Below, piece by piece: positions 44,320-53,854 of a stretch of 64,000 bases of DNA. The notes below the pieces were generated by a model. It saw only the letters and a list, made by a program, of their open reading frames with translations, did no database searches and had not been told where the DNA came from. Numbering within the stretch: the first letter of the stretch is position 1; each line of letters opens with the position of its first letter. The translations under genes and the position numbers were made by a program. Source of the stretch: Mesorhizobium sp. (GTDB lineage Bacteria > Pseudomonadota > Alphaproteobacteria > Rhizobiales > Rhizobiaceae); assembly GCA_004020645.1 (NCBI GenBank), contig SAQL01000005.1, positions 62,001 to 126,000 of the forward strand, in the 5' to 3' direction.

Positions 44320-45270
44320 ATGTTTCCTCCAATTGCCAATCCCTCGGTGACGGACGTGACGCCCCGCTTCTCGCAGAAGGATCTCGTCCGCCGTTCCGCC
44401 TCAACGGTCCCCGCGCCGGCCGAGCGGCTGACCGAGGTGGCCAAGCTCATCGACGTCTCGAAATGCATCGGCTGCAAGGCGTGCCAGACAGCCTGCATCG
44501 AGTGGAACGACACGCATCCGGAGGTCGGCGTCAACGCCGGCGTATACGAGAATCCGCCCGACCTGACGCCGGACATGTTCACGCTTATGCGCTTCAGCGA
44601 GTGGGAGAACCCAGAGACGAACAATCTTGAGTGGCTGATCCGGAAGGATGGCTGCATGCACTGCGAAGATCCGGGCTGCCTCAAGGCCTGTCCGGCGCCC
44701 GGTGCCATCGTTCAATATTCCAACGGCATTGTCGATTTCGTCCACGAGAACTGCATCGGCTGCGGCTATTGTATCAAGGGGTGCCCCTTCAACATCCCGC
44801 GCATTTCCCGCGTCGACCATACGGCCTACAAATGTACGCTCTGCTCGGACCGCGTCGCCGTCGGCCAGGGTCCAGCCTGCGCCAAGGCCTGTCCGACCCA
44901 GGCAATCGTCTTCGGCACAAAGGAACAGATGAAGCAGCATGCCGAGGGCCGCATTACCGACCTGAAGTCGCGCGGCTATGCCAACGCCGGCCTCTACGAT
45001 CCGCCTGGTGTCGGCGGAACGCACGTGATGTACGTGCTGCATCACGCCGATCAGCCCGAACTCTATTCCGGCCTGCCGAAGGAGCCGAGGATCAGTCCTC
45101 TCGTGGAAGCGTGGAAGGGCATCACCAAATATGCCGGCCTGACCGTGCTTGGGGTCGCGGCCGGCGTCGGCCTGCTCCACCATCTGGTGATGGGGCCGAA
45201 CAGGGTTTCGGACACGGATGAGGAGAATGCCGAACGCCTGGTGCGGAGTGACCGCCATGACAGCGCATGA
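44320..45270 (+). CDS. fdoH: Formate dehydrogenase iron-sulfur (beta) subunit
   Basis: A 316-residue electron-transfer subunit with four 4Fe-4S clusters: [47 protein letters not shown] and [20 protein letters not shown] (broken here at 20). A C-terminal helix ([20 protein letters not shown]) anchors it in the membrane. It links FdoG to the cytochrome subunit. It starts 11 bp after fdoG and overlaps fdoI by 14 bp. Confidence 0.95.
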   Translation: MFPPIANPSVTDVTPRFSQKDLVRRSASTVPAPAERLTEVAKLIDVSKCIGCKACQTACIEWNDTHPEVGVNAGVYENPPDLTPDMFTLMRFSEWENPETNNLEWLIRKDGCMHCEDPGCLKACPAPGAIVQYSNGIVDFVHENCIGCGYCIKGCPFNIPRISRVDHTAYKCTLCSDRVAVGQGPACAKACPTQAIVFGTKEQMKQHAEGRITDLKSRGYANAGLYDPPGVGGTHVMYVLHHADQPELYSGLPKEPRISPLVEAWKGITKYAGLTVLGVAAGVGLLHHLVMGPNRVSDTDEENAERLVRSDRHDSA

Positions 45271-45949
45271 TGTCGAACCTGGTAAAGTGCATCCGGGCAA
45301 GCCCGTCACGGTGGACCGGTATACGGTGGGTGCGCGGATAAATCACTGGATCACGGCGGCGAGCCTGATCCTGCTTGCCCTGTCCGGCCTCGCGCTGTTT
45401 CACCCGAGCCTTTTCTTTCTGTCGGGACTGTTCGGTGGTGGCCAGTTCACACGCTTCATACACCCATGGATCGGCATCGTTCTCTTCTTCAGCTTCTTCG
45501 GGCTTTTCATCCGGTTCTGGAAGGCGAATTTGTGGAAGCGCGAAGACGGGACCTGGCTCGCGCGCATCCGCGACGTGCTGGCCAATCACGAGGAGAACGT
45601 CCCGGAAGTCGGCAAGTATAATGCCGGCCAGAAATTCGTATTCTGGGCCATGTCGGTCCTGATCGTCATCTTGATATCGAGCGGCCTGGTCATCTGGGAT
45701 CAGTATTTTTCCGCCTACACGACGGTCGGTCAGCAGCGGGTGGCGCTCCTCATTCATGCCATCGCCGCCGTCGCGATAATCGGCGTTTGGATCATCCATG
45801 CCTATTCGGCCCTCTGGGTGCGAGGCACGATTCCCGCCATGATACGCGGTTCGGTGACGGGCGGCTGGGCTTGGCGGCATCATCGAAAATGGTTGCGGGA
45901 ACTTGTTACGAAACCGGGCGGAAGATCGGGATCGAAGCCCGCCGAATGA
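45257..45949 (+). CDS. fdoI: Formate dehydrogenase cytochrome b (gamma) subunit
   Basis: A 230-residue membrane subunit with four helices. The heme-binding region starts at [20 protein letters not shown]; further histidines lie in [10 protein letters not shown] and [20 protein letters not shown]. It transfers electrons to quinone. The ATG at 45257 is chosen over an upstream start at 45218. Part of the fdoGHI operon. Confidence 0.93.
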   Translation: MTAHDVEPGKVHPGKPVTVDRYTVGARINHWITAASLILLALSGLALFHPSLFFLSGLFGGGQFTRFIHPWIGIVLFFSFFGLFIRFWKANLWKREDGTWLARIRDVLANHEENVPEVGKYNAGQKFVFWAMSVLIVILISSGLVIWDQYFSAYTTVGQQRVALLIHAIAAVAIIGVWIIHAYSALWVRGTIPAMIRGSVTGGWAWRHHRKWLRELVTKPGGRSGSKPAE

Positions 45950-45960
45950 GCGGGCGCTAA

Positions 45961-46006
45961 TGCATGTCGCCCAAAAGTGCGCAGCGGTTTGGGACAACGA
46001 CATGCA
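45961..46006. repeat. Rhizobial intergenic palindrome
   Basis: TGCATGTCG (45961-45969) and CGACATGCA (45998-46006) are perfect inverted arms around CCCAAAAGTGCGCAGCGGTT. Elements of this form are scattered between genes in many Rhizobiales. Confidence 0.75.
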
Positions 46007-46021
46007 TAAAACAAGAACTTT

Positions 46022-46059
46022 AAGCGCGTCGCATGAGTCCCTTCAGACGCGATGCGCTT
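46022..46059. repeat. Imperfect inverted repeat upstream of fdhE
   Basis: Arms AAGCGCGTCGC (46022-46032) and GCGATGCGCTT (46049-46059) pair with one mismatch. It lies directly after the palindrome at 45961 and before fdhE; it may be part of the same composite repeat or a weak attenuator. Confidence 0.55.
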
Positions 46060-46099
46060 AGTCAGCCACCACGTGACCCGTGTGGTTCGTGAGGTGAGT

Positions 46100-47017
46100 A
46101 TGCCAAAGCAGATCGTTCCGTCGGATATCGATCCCACCGCCATCGGTGAAGTCTCGGCGCCGCCTTACGTCCGTCTGCCTGATCCGACGCGTCTTTTCGT
46201 TCGACGCACGCAGCGGTTGAATGCGCTGGCCGACCGCGATGAACTCGGCCCTTATCTCCGCTTTCTCGCTGCTCTCGCCGATGTCCTGCACGGCATACAG
46301 GACGGCCTGTCCGATCCGGATCTGCCGGAAACGGAGGTGCGTGAACGGGCGCACGCTTTCGGGATGCCTCCGCTCGATCGTGACAGGTTCGCCTCCGGGG
46401 CGTTCTTCGAGACGCTCGACCGCCTGGTGCTGGCAGCTTCGGCCATCGAGAAGCCTCGGGCCGCGGCAGACGCGCTCGACCGACTGAAGCTGGCCGCGCC
46501 TGCAGAGCGCGATGCCATGGTGCGCAACGTGCTCGCCGATGCAATTGCGGCTGACGCATTGGCCGAGCATGTCTATGTCGCGGCGGCGCTGCAGCTTCAT
46601 TTCGCGCGTCTTGCCGCTTGCCTCGACGCCTCCACGCTGGTCCCGGTAGGTGACGGCGCATGCCCCGTCTGCGGCGGGCCGCCGGTGTCCTCGATGATCG
46701 TCGGTTGGCATGGCTCCCACGGGGCAAGGTTCTGTGCATGCTCGCTCTGCGGGACGCTCTGGAACTATGTGCGCATCAAATGCACCCTGTGCGGCTCGAC
46801 CAAGGGAATAGGCTATGTGGAAGTCGAAGGCGGACCCGGCACTGTAAAGGCCGAGACCTGCGATTCATGCGGCTGCTATGTGAAAATCCTGCATCAGCAC
46901 AAGGATCCGAACCTCGATCCGGTTGCCGATGACGTGGCGACACTCGGCTTGGACCTGCTCGTCCGCGAGAGCGGCTACCGTCGCGGGTCGTTCAACCCAT
47001 TCCTTGTCGGGTACTGA
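46100..47017 (+). CDS. fdhE: Formate dehydrogenase accessory protein FdhE
   Basis: A 305-residue cytoplasmic maturation factor. The C-terminal half holds four CxxC pairs: CPVCGG, CSLCGT, CTLCGS and CDSCGC, the metal-binding signature of FdhE. The start at 46100 (MPKQIVPSD) has GAGGTGAG upstream and is preferred over 46052. It is needed for active, exported formate dehydrogenase. selA follows 7 bp downstream. Confidence 0.93.
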   Translation: MPKQIVPSDIDPTAIGEVSAPPYVRLPDPTRLFVRRTQRLNALADRDELGPYLRFLAALADVLHGIQDGLSDPDLPETEVRERAHAFGMPPLDRDRFASGAFFETLDRLVLAASAIEKPRAAADALDRLKLAAPAERDAMVRNVLADAIAADALAEHVYVAAALQLHFARLAACLDASTLVPVGDGACPVCGGPPVSSMIVGWHGSHGARFCACSLCGTLWNYVRIKCTLCGSTKGIGYVEVEGGPGTVKAETCDSCGCYVKILHQHKDPNLDPVADDVATLGLDLLVRESGYRRGSFNPFLVGY

Positions 47018-47024
47018 GGACGCG

Positions 47025-48443
47025 ATGACCGCTTTGCCTGCACGTCGCCTGCGTGATCTTCCATCGGTCGATCAGGTATTGAAGACGCCACTCGGATCCA
47101 CGGCGATCCAGCGCTTCGGCCGGCAAGTCGCGACGGCGGCTGTCCGCGCGGCACTTGCCGCAGCGCGGGAGGCCTGTCTCGGCGGAGCAGCAGTGCCGCA
47201 GCCCGGCGATGTCGCCGCCGACGCGGTTGAACAACTCAAGGTAGCAGAGCGCCCTTCCCTGCGACCGGTTTTCAACCTGACCGGCACGGTGCTGCACACC
47301 AATCTCGGCAGGGCGCCGCTGGCCGAGGAGGCGATCGAGGCGGTGCGCTCTGCAATGTGCGAAGCGGTCGCTCTCGAATTCGATCTCGAGACAGGCAAGC
47401 GCGGCGAGCGGGATGATCATCTGCGTTCGCTCGTTTGCGAACTGACAGGAGCGGAAGACGCAACTGTGGTCAACAACAATGCGGCCGCTGTCCTTCTTGT
47501 CCTCAACACGCTGGCGCTCGGCCGCGAGGCGATCGTCTCGCGCGGCGAATTGATCGAGATCGGCGGCTCGTTCAGGATGCCCGAGATTATGGCCCGCGCC
47601 GGCGCCAAGGTGGTCGAGGTCGGAACCACCAACCGCACGCATCCGAAGGACTATGTCGCGGCGATCGGCCGGGAGACCGGGCTGGTCCTCAAGGTGCATA
47701 CCTCGAACTACCGGGTCGAGGGGTTCACGGCTGAGGTGGGCGCGCGCGAACTGGCTTCCATTGCCAAGGCGCAGGACGTGCCCCTGGTCCACGACCTCGG
47801 CTCCGGCACGCTTTTCGATCTTGCTGCCTATGGCCTCAAGCATGAACCAACCGTGCGCGAGGCGATTGCCGACGGCGCGGATCTGGTCACCTTTTCCGGC
47901 GACAAGCTGCTCGGCGGACCCCAGGCGGGCTTCATCGTTGGCAGCAAGGCTCTGCTCGCCGCGATCAGCCGCAATCCGATGAAGCGGGCGCTCCGCGTCG
48001 ACAAGCTTCGGCTCGCCGCGCTGGAGGCGACGTTGAAGCTCTATCGCGACCCTGATCGCCTGGCGGAGAGACTGCCGACGCTGAGATTGCTGACGCGCCC
48101 CTCGGCCGAGATCGCAACCCAGGCGGAGCGCCTTGCCCCGATGGTTGCCAATGCTCTGGGTGAGGCATTCGTGGTGGAGACTGTGGAATGCCGCAGTCAG
48201 GTCGGCTCGGGTGCCCTGCCACTTGAGACGATACCCAGCGCCGGTCTTGTGGTGCGGGTAAAGTCCGGCGGCGGGAAGTCGCTGGGAGCGCTTGCAGCGG
48301 CATTGCGCGGGCTGCGCGTTCCCGTGATCGGGCGCATCGAGGGCCGGGCGCTTGTGTTCGATCTGCGCTGCCTCGAAGACGAAGCGGGGTTCTGTGCAAA
48401 CCTCGCCGGCTTCGATCCTGGAGGAGCCGATGCGCTGGTTTGA
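47025..48443 (+). CDS. selA: L-seryl-tRNA(Sec) selenium transferase
   Basis: A 472-residue PLP enzyme converting Ser-tRNA(Sec) to Sec-tRNA(Sec). PLP lysine in TFSGDKLLGGPQAG; other motifs are NLTGTVLHTNLGRAPL and GLVLKVHTSNYRVEGF. The open frame continues upstream to 46923, but the ATG at 47025 with GAGGA is used. It overlaps the Sel1-repeat gene by 14 bp. Confidence 0.95.
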   Translation: MTALPARRLRDLPSVDQVLKTPLGSTAIQRFGRQVATAAVRAALAAAREACLGGAAVPQPGDVAADAVEQLKVAERPSLRPVFNLTGTVLHTNLGRAPLAEEAIEAVRSAMCEAVALEFDLETGKRGERDDHLRSLVCELTGAEDATVVNNNAAAVLLVLNTLALGREAIVSRGELIEIGGSFRMPEIMARAGAKVVEVGTTNRTHPKDYVAAIGRETGLVLKVHTSNYRVEGFTAEVGARELASIAKAQDVPLVHDLGSGTLFDLAAYGLKHEPTVREAIADGADLVTFSGDKLLGGPQAGFIVGSKALLAAISRNPMKRALRVDKLRLAALEATLKLYRDPDRLAERLPTLRLLTRPSAEIATQAERLAPMVANALGEAFVVETVECRSQVGSGALPLETIPSAGLVVRVKSGGGKSLGALAAALRGLRVPVIGRIEGRALVFDLRCLEDEAGFCANLAGFDPGGADALV

Positions 48444-49272
48444 GAACCTCGCGCGCCGGCCGGCCGAAGTGCCGCGGCCGGCTGACGTGCCCCGGCCGGC
48501 TGACGTGCCCCGGCCGTCTGACGTGCCGGTCGCCGAACGTCTGGCAAAGGCCTTGGAAGCGGCCAGGCGCAGCGATTATGCGGTCGCCCTAGGCATATGG
48601 GAGCCGCTCGCTTATGCTGGGGTCGCACGTGCGCAGAACAATATCGGCGCCTGCTTCGCAGAAGGGCTTGGCGTCGAGCGGGACTGCGATCTCGCCTTCC
48701 GCTGGCTGGCGCTCTCGGCCGAGGCCGGCGATGCCGTCGGGCGGCGGAACCTGGCGTCGCTCTATTTCCGCGGCGAGGGGGTCGCGCAGGACTACGGCCG
48801 CGCAGCCGAGCTCTACCGAGCAGCCGCGGAGCAAGGCGACGGACCGGCGCAGGACATGCTGAGCTGGATGCTGCTCGAAGGCGAGGTGGTCGATCCCGAC
48901 CCAGCAGAGGCGCGGCGCTGGGCGACTGCCGCCGCCGAGCAGGGAATAGCGTCGGCCATGGCACGGCTCGGCATGATCCATCACAATGCGCTCGGTGTGC
49001 CGCGCGATCCCGCCGAGGCAGTCCGCTGGTGGCGTCGGGCTGCCGTGCGCGGGGATGCAGACGGGCAGGCCATGCTCGGCGCCGCCTGTCACTTGGGAGC
49101 GGGTGTCGAGGCCGACGCGGTCGAGGCATATGCCTGGCTTCTGCGCGCGAACGCAGCAGGCAGCTCGCTCGCCGAGCGGTATCTGCCGGCCGCGCGTGCC
49201 GGCCTCACCCCTGACGAGACCGCCGAGGCCGAAAATCGTGCCGCGGCATCATTGACGGGGGACGGATCATGA
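48430..49272 (+). CDS. Sel1-like repeat protein between selA and selB
   Basis: A 280-residue protein. Residues 15-32 are three copies of a six-residue unit ([18 protein letters not shown]). Then follow about five Sel1-type helical repeats, for example [40 protein letters not shown] and [20 protein letters not shown]. Such solenoids bind other proteins. It has no signal peptide. It overlaps selA (14 bp) and selB (4 bp), so it is co-translated with the Sec machinery; a link to selenium biology is possible but untested. The name Sel1 is unrelated to selenium. Confidence 0.85.
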   Translation: MRWFENLARRPAEVPRPADVPRPADVPRPSDVPVAERLAKALEAARRSDYAVALGIWEPLAYAGVARAQNNIGACFAEGLGVERDCDLAFRWLALSAEAGDAVGRRNLASLYFRGEGVAQDYGRAAELYRAAAEQGDGPAQDMLSWMLLEGEVVDPDPAEARRWATAAAEQGIASAMARLGMIHHNALGVPRDPAEAVRWWRRAAVRGDADGQAMLGAACHLGAGVEADAVEAYAWLLRANAAGSSLAERYLPAARAGLTPDETAEAENRAAASLTGDGS

Positions 49273-51368
49273 TCGTCGGCACGGCGGGCCATGTCGACCA
49301 TGGCAAGACCGCCCTGGTGCGTGCGCTGACCGGCGTCGACACCGACCGCCTGCAGGAGGAAAAGGCGCGGGGCATGACCATCGATCTCGGCTTTGCCTAC
49401 CTGCCGGCACCGAACGGGGACGTCATCGGCTTCATCGATGTTCCGGGGCACGAACGGTTGGTGCATACAATGCTCGCCGGCGCCAGTGGCATCGATTTCG
49501 TGCTATTGGTCATTGCCGCTGACGACGGGATCATGCCCCAGACGCGCGAACATCTGGCAATCATCGATCTGCTCGGCATCAGGCGCGGCGCGGTCGTGCT
49601 GGCCAAATCCGATCTGATTGCGCCCGCACGGCGCGCCGCCGTTCAAGCGGACATCCGTGCCGCGCTTGCCGATACAGCACTTGCCGAAGCAGCCATAATG
49701 GCCACCTCGGCCGTCAGCGGTGACGGTATCGACGATCTGCGGCATTTCTTGTTCGAGGAGGCGTCGCGCTTTGCCGGCCGCGCATCCTCTGGACGATTCA
49801 GATTGGCGGTCGACCGATGCTTCACGCTGCACGGCATCGGCACTGTCGTGATCGGCACGGTCCTTTCAGGATCAGTCGGCATCGGCGACCACGTTGTCGT
49901 CAGCCCGCCGGGCCTGCCGGCGCGTGTCCGCTCGATTCATGCCCAGAACCGCCTAGCCGAATGCGGACGGGCGGGAGACCGCTGCGCGCTCAACTTGGCC
50001 GGTGAAGGCATCGGCAAGGAGGCGATCCGGCGCGGCGACGTCATACTCGACCCGGAACTTCACGCGCCGACGGACCGGATCGACGCAAGGCTGCGCGTCT
50101 TGCCAGGAGAGCCCAAGCCGATCGGCCAGTGGTTCCCGGTTCGCCTTCACCACGCTGCGGCCGAGGTTGGGGCAAGGGTCGTGCTTCTCAGTGACGAGCC
50201 GGTCAGACCCGGCGGCGTCGCCAAGGTTCAATTGGTACTGGACAATCCGATCGCGGCTGCCGCGGGCGACCCCTATGTTGTGCGCGACACCTCGGCGCAG
50301 CGGACCATCGGCGGCGGACGCCTGATCGATCTGCGGGCGCCGAGCCGGAAGCGCCGCACGCCGGACCGGCTTATCCAGATCGAAGCATATGCCGTCCCGG
50401 ATCCCGAGGCGGCTGTCACCGCACTGCTCGACACGCCGCCCCATTACCTTGACCTTGGCTCATTCGCGCGCGACCGGGCGCTCGGCAGCGACGAGACGCA
50501 GAGACTGGTCGACAGCCTCGGACTGGTCTGCATTCCCGTTAGGAAAACGCTGTTCGTTCTCTCGCCGGCATGCTGGATGCAATTCAGGCTCGGCCTGGCC
50601 GCGAACTTGAAGACCTTTCACGCGGACAATCCGGATCTGCCGGGAATCGGCATGGAGAGATTGCGCCTTCAGCTTGACCCACGACTTCCGGCGCCGATGT
50701 TTGCAGCCGCTCTGCGAATGCTGGCGCGCGCCGGCAAGCTCGCCCTTGACGGCGCCTGGGTGCGGCTGCCCGGCCATGAGGTCCGTCTGGCACCGCAGGA
50801 CGAGACGCTGTGGCTGCAAATCGAGCGGCTCATCGGCGGCTCGACGCGATATCATCCGCCGAGGGTCCGCGATATAGCCGATATGTTGGCAAAGCCGGAA
50901 GCGGAAATCCGCCGGATCCTGAAACTTACCGGCCGCATCGGGAGAGTATACGAAGTCGCCCATGATCATTTCTTCCTGCGCCCGGCATTGGCGGGGATTG
51001 TCGAAATCGTCGACGACCTGACGGCGGCCGAGCCGGGCGGGCGGTTTAACGCCGCCCAGTTTCGCGATCGTGCAGGCAGCGGGCGCAAGGTTGCCATCCA
51101 GATCCTTGAATTTCTCGATAGGCATGGCGTCACTTTGCGACGCGGCGACCTGCGGCTCGTCAACAGGTATCGACGGGATCTGTTTCGCTCACCGGCCGAT
51201 ACTGAGCCGGCGCTAGCGGAAGCTTCTGGAGGAGCATCGTCCCCGGTGGGGCGTCCGGACTTCAAATCCGGGAGGGGCCGCGAGCCGGTCCTTGGTGGGT
51301 TCGACTCCCACTCTCTTCCGCCACTCTCGCAAAGGCGCGATGACGGTGACAACCCGCTTTCTCGTTGA
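49269..51368 (+). CDS. selB: Selenocysteine-specific elongation factor SelB
   Basis: A GTPase that brings Sec-tRNA to UGA at SECIS sites. G1 [14 protein letters not shown] (from residue 4), G3 [11 protein letters not shown]4 AKSD; EF-Tu-like domains II-III follow, then winged helices ending in [20 protein letters not shown]. The frame does not stop before the tRNA-Sec gene: the last 47 codons (51228-51368) lie in and after selC, giving 699 residues. The tail [15 protein letters not shown] is thus tRNA sequence in translation. E. coli SelB has 614 residues. Confidence 0.92.
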   Translation: MIVGTAGHVDHGKTALVRALTGVDTDRLQEEKARGMTIDLGFAYLPAPNGDVIGFIDVPGHERLVHTMLAGASGIDFVLLVIAADDGIMPQTREHLAIIDLLGIRRGAVVLAKSDLIAPARRAAVQADIRAALADTALAEAAIMATSAVSGDGIDDLRHFLFEEASRFAGRASSGRFRLAVDRCFTLHGIGTVVIGTVLSGSVGIGDHVVVSPPGLPARVRSIHAQNRLAECGRAGDRCALNLAGEGIGKEAIRRGDVILDPELHAPTDRIDARLRVLPGEPKPIGQWFPVRLHHAAAEVGARVVLLSDEPVRPGGVAKVQLVLDNPIAAAAGDPYVVRDTSAQRTIGGGRLIDLRAPSRKRRTPDRLIQIEAYAVPDPEAAVTALLDTPPHYLDLGSFARDRALGSDETQRLVDSLGLVCIPVRKTLFVLSPACWMQFRLGLAANLKTFHADNPDLPGIGMERLRLQLDPRLPAPMFAAALRMLARAGKLALDGAWVRLPGHEVRLAPQDETLWLQIERLIGGSTRYHPPRVRDIADMLAKPEAEIRRILKLTGRIGRVYEVAHDHFFLRPALAGIVEIVDDLTAAEPGGRFNAAQFRDRAGSGRKVAIQILEFLDRHGVTLRRGDLRLVNRYRRDLFRSPADTEPALAEASGGASSPVGRPDFKSGRGREPVLGGFDSHSLPPLSQRRDDGDNPLSR
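51228..51323 (+). tRNA. selC: tRNA-Sec (anticodon TCA)
   Basis: A 96 nt gene with CCGGA-CTTCAAA-TCCGG as anticodon arm (TCA at 51262-51264), a long variable arm, T arm GTGGG-TTCGACT-CCCAC, and acceptor GGAGGAG/CTCTTCC followed by G and an encoded CCA. The D arm GTCCCCGGTGGGGCG is like E. coli selC. The eighth acceptor pair expected for bacterial tRNA-Sec would be C-U, a mismatch in my fold. It lies wholly within the selB reading frame. Confidence 0.9.
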
Positions 51369-51789
51369 TCTCAAGACAGCGGCCGAGGCCGCCAAGATCG
51401 CCGAAGGTCGTTTCCGGCGGGAAGCTGCAGTCCGGATCGCTGCGCTCGAACAGGAGCGCGCCTTCGCCTTCAGGCGGCTCAATCTCATGCAGGCGATCGC
51501 CGAGGCCATGGCATCGGCCGACAGTGAGGAGATAGCCGTCGCCAGCGCCTTCGCCACGCTGCGCACGCGACTCGGCTGGAATTCCGACAGCGAAGCGCGT
51601 TCGGAGGTGATTGCGCGTTTCGGTCAGGTTGTACTGGCGATATTCCGGGCTTCGGACAAAGAGGAATCCGCTAGCGACATTCCTGAGGCCCTGGCAGGTT
51701 TCGAACATTGGTATGCCGAAACCCGTGGATCGCCGTTCTGGCTCCTGTTCGAGCGCCAAATGCAGGACACGCCCCGCGTCGACTTTTAA
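51340..51789 (+). CDS. Hypothetical protein downstream of selC
   Basis: A 149-residue protein started at the ATG at 51340 ([20 protein letters not shown]), 17 bp after tRNA-Sec and still 29 bp inside the selB frame. Helical, with an N-terminal coiled-coil-like stretch (FRREAAVRIAALEQERAFAF) and a C-terminus containing GFEHWYAETRGSPFWLLFER. No family recognised. An upstream in-frame start at 51292 lies within the tRNA and is rejected. Position suggests a link with the Sec/formate locus. Confidence 0.65.
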   Translation: MTVTTRFLVDLKTAAEAAKIAEGRFRREAAVRIAALEQERAFAFRRLNLMQAIAEAMASADSEEIAVASAFATLRTRLGWNSDSEARSEVIARFGQVVLAIFRASDKEESASDIPEALAGFEHWYAETRGSPFWLLFERQMQDTPRVDF

Positions 51790-51857
51790 GTAGCGCAGGT
51801 CCATCCGGGGCGCATTGTTGACGCTCAGGCGATCAGGACCGCGACCGTTGGCTCCTC

Positions 51858-52649
51858 TTACCTTCTGAGGTACAGCCATAGCGTCGTCGGCGCCAGGATG
51901 GCGGTGAGCGCCACCGGCGCGACCAGCGCGAGGACGACCTGACTGAGCGTCGCCCCTCCAGCCATCAGCCCGCGCAGCGCCGTCGTCATCAGCGACACTG
52001 GATTGACTTCGACGAAGGCCCGCAGCCAGTCCGGCATGGTGCCGGGGTCGACCATGATGTTGGAGGCGAAGACGAGCGGGAACAGGAAGGTAAAGCCGAG
52101 CGTCATAACCGTGGTTGGCGTGCGGATCAGCAGGCCGAGCACGATGAATACCCAGCCCATGCCGAACCCGATGGCGATCAGCATGGCGAAGGCGGCAAGC
52201 ACGCCGAGGATGCCTGCCTCAGGCCGGTAGCCGAGGATCAGCCCGATGGTGAGAATGATCGAGGCGGCAATCAAATGGCGCAGGATGTCACCCACCATCA
52301 GGCCGGCGAACGGAGACAGCGACCAGATCGGCAGCGATCGGAAGCGGTCGAATAAGCCCTTGCCGAGGTCGGTCGACAATCCCATGCCCGAATAGACTGC
52401 GTTGAACACCACGGTCTGAACCAGGATGCCGGGTAGGAAGAACTGCAGGTATTCGCCAGGCGAACCGGCGAGCGCACCGCCGAAGACGAAGGTGAAGAGC
52501 AGGGTGAACATGATCGGAGTCATCACCAGATCGAAGAGCTGCTCCGGCACATGCTTGAATTTCAGCACCGCGCGCCATCCGAAGACCAGCGCGTTGGAAA
52601 GGGCTGATGGGGACTTGGGTCGGGCGACGTTTTGCAGCGTGTCGATCAT
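51858..52649 (-). CDS. ABC-2 type permease, DrrB-like
   Basis: A 263-residue membrane protein with six helices, the ABC-2 layout of drug or polysaccharide exporters. Typical parts are PEQLFDLVMTPIMFTLLFTF, EYLQFFLPGILVQTVVFNAV and LGFTFLFPLVFASNIMVDPG. Overlaps the ATPase gene by 4 bp. Substrate unknown; daunorubicin-type annotation comes only from the family. Confidence 0.9.
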   Translation of the reverse strand: MIDTLQNVARPKSPSALSNALVFGWRAVLKFKHVPEQLFDLVMTPIMFTLLFTFVFGGALAGSPGEYLQFFLPGILVQTVVFNAVYSGMGLSTDLGKGLFDRFRSLPIWSLSPFAGLMVGDILRHLIAASIILTIGLILGYRPEAGILGVLAAFAMLIAIGFGMGWVFIVLGLLIRTPTTVMTLGFTFLFPLVFASNIMVDPGTMPDWLRAFVEVNPVSLMTTALRGLMAGGATLSQVVLALVAPVALTAILAPTTLWLYLRR

Positions 52650-53656
52650 GGCTTGTCGCCTCCCTTCCGGCTTTCACCGAGGCCTGGCTGGCCCGTCAGC
52701 GCGAAGAAGACCTCCTCGAGGCTGGGTTGGCCCATGGAGAAATCCGACAGCTCGATGCCGGCGGCGACCAGATCGGCCAGCGCCTCGTTGGCGGCCTTCG
52801 CTGTGCCGGCAAGGACGGAGAGTTCCGCGCCTTCGGCGCTGCGTTGGACAGGGTGCTCCAGCCGGCGTTCCAGAATGGTCGCCGCTTGGTCCAGCCGTGC
52901 GACATCGGCGAGCGCGACATGGAGAAAGCCGGAGCCGGTGGCCGCCTTCAATTCGCGGCTGGTACCCTCGGCGATCTTCCTGCCGTGGTCGATGACGGCG
53001 ATGCGCGCTGCAAGTTGATCGGCCTCTTCGAGATATTGCGTGGTGAGCAGGATGGTGACGCCGGCCTCGGCGAGGCCGCGGATCATGCCCCAGACATCCT
53101 TGCGGGCGTTCGGATCGAGGCCTGTAGTCGGCTCGTCAAGGAACAGCACGCCCGGCGTGACGACCAGCGAGGCGGCTATGTCGAGCCGCCTTCGCATGCC
53201 ACCGGAATAATCCCTCACCTGCTTCGTCGCCGCTTCGGACAAGCCGAAAGCCGCGAGCAGGTCGTCCGAACGGGCTTTCGCGGCGCGACCCCGAAAACCC
53301 CAGAGTCGGGCGAGCAGGACGAGGTTCTCCCGGCCAGTCAAGTCCTCGTCGAGCGAAGCGAACTGCCCGGTCATCGCGATTGCCGCACGGACCGCATGCG
53401 GGGCCTGCACGAGATCGTGCCCCATCACGGTCGCAGAGCCGGCGTCGGGGCGCGACAGCGTCGCGAGCATGCGCATCAGCGTTGTCTTGCCGGCACCGTT
53501 CGGACCCAGGATGGCGAAAATCATGCCGCGCGGCACATCGAGATCGACACCATCGACGGCGCGCAGCCTGCCGAACGTCTTGACCAGGCCACGGGCGGAA
53601 ATGGCTGACTGGACAAAACCCGTGGAGGGCACGCCCCTAGGAGAAGCATCGTTCAT
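52646..53656 (-). CDS. ABC exporter ATPase, DrrA-like
   Basis: A 336-residue ATPase: Walker A GPNGAGKTTLMRML, signature DYSGGMRRRLDIAASL, Walker B VLFLDEPTTGLDPNARKDVW, and a C-terminal extension of about 90 residues (ELSDFSMGQPSLEEVFFALT) typical of DrrA. The start at 53656 is chosen (MNDASPRG) since the frame upstream to 53716 looks non-coding; its ribosome binding site is weak. Forms an exporter with the permease downstream. Confidence 0.9.
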   Translation of the reverse strand: MNDASPRGVPSTGFVQSAISARGLVKTFGRLRAVDGVDLDVPRGMIFAILGPNGAGKTTLMRMLATLSRPDAGSATVMGHDLVQAPHAVRAAIAMTGQFASLDEDLTGRENLVLLARLWGFRGRAAKARSDDLLAAFGLSEAATKQVRDYSGGMRRRLDIAASLVVTPGVLFLDEPTTGLDPNARKDVWGMIRGLAEAGVTILLTTQYLEEADQLAARIAVIDHGRKIAEGTSRELKAATGSGFLHVALADVARLDQAATILERRLEHPVQRSAEGAELSVLAGTAKAANEALADLVAAGIELSDFSMGQPSLEEVFFALTGQPGLGESRKGGDKP

Positions 53657-53854
53657 GCAATCATCCGGCAGTCGCAAAATGAAAGGCCAGCTTCGGCGCA
53701 ATGGCTGCGTCGTCAATTCCTCTGCAGGCGCACGAACTTACCGTCTGGCTTATCCTCGTGCCAGAGGCTCCGACGACGTACCACTACCTGGCCGCTGAGG
53801 CTGAAGCGCCGGTCCGATCATATGTCGGACAGGTCTCTAATCATCTTGGGGGTT

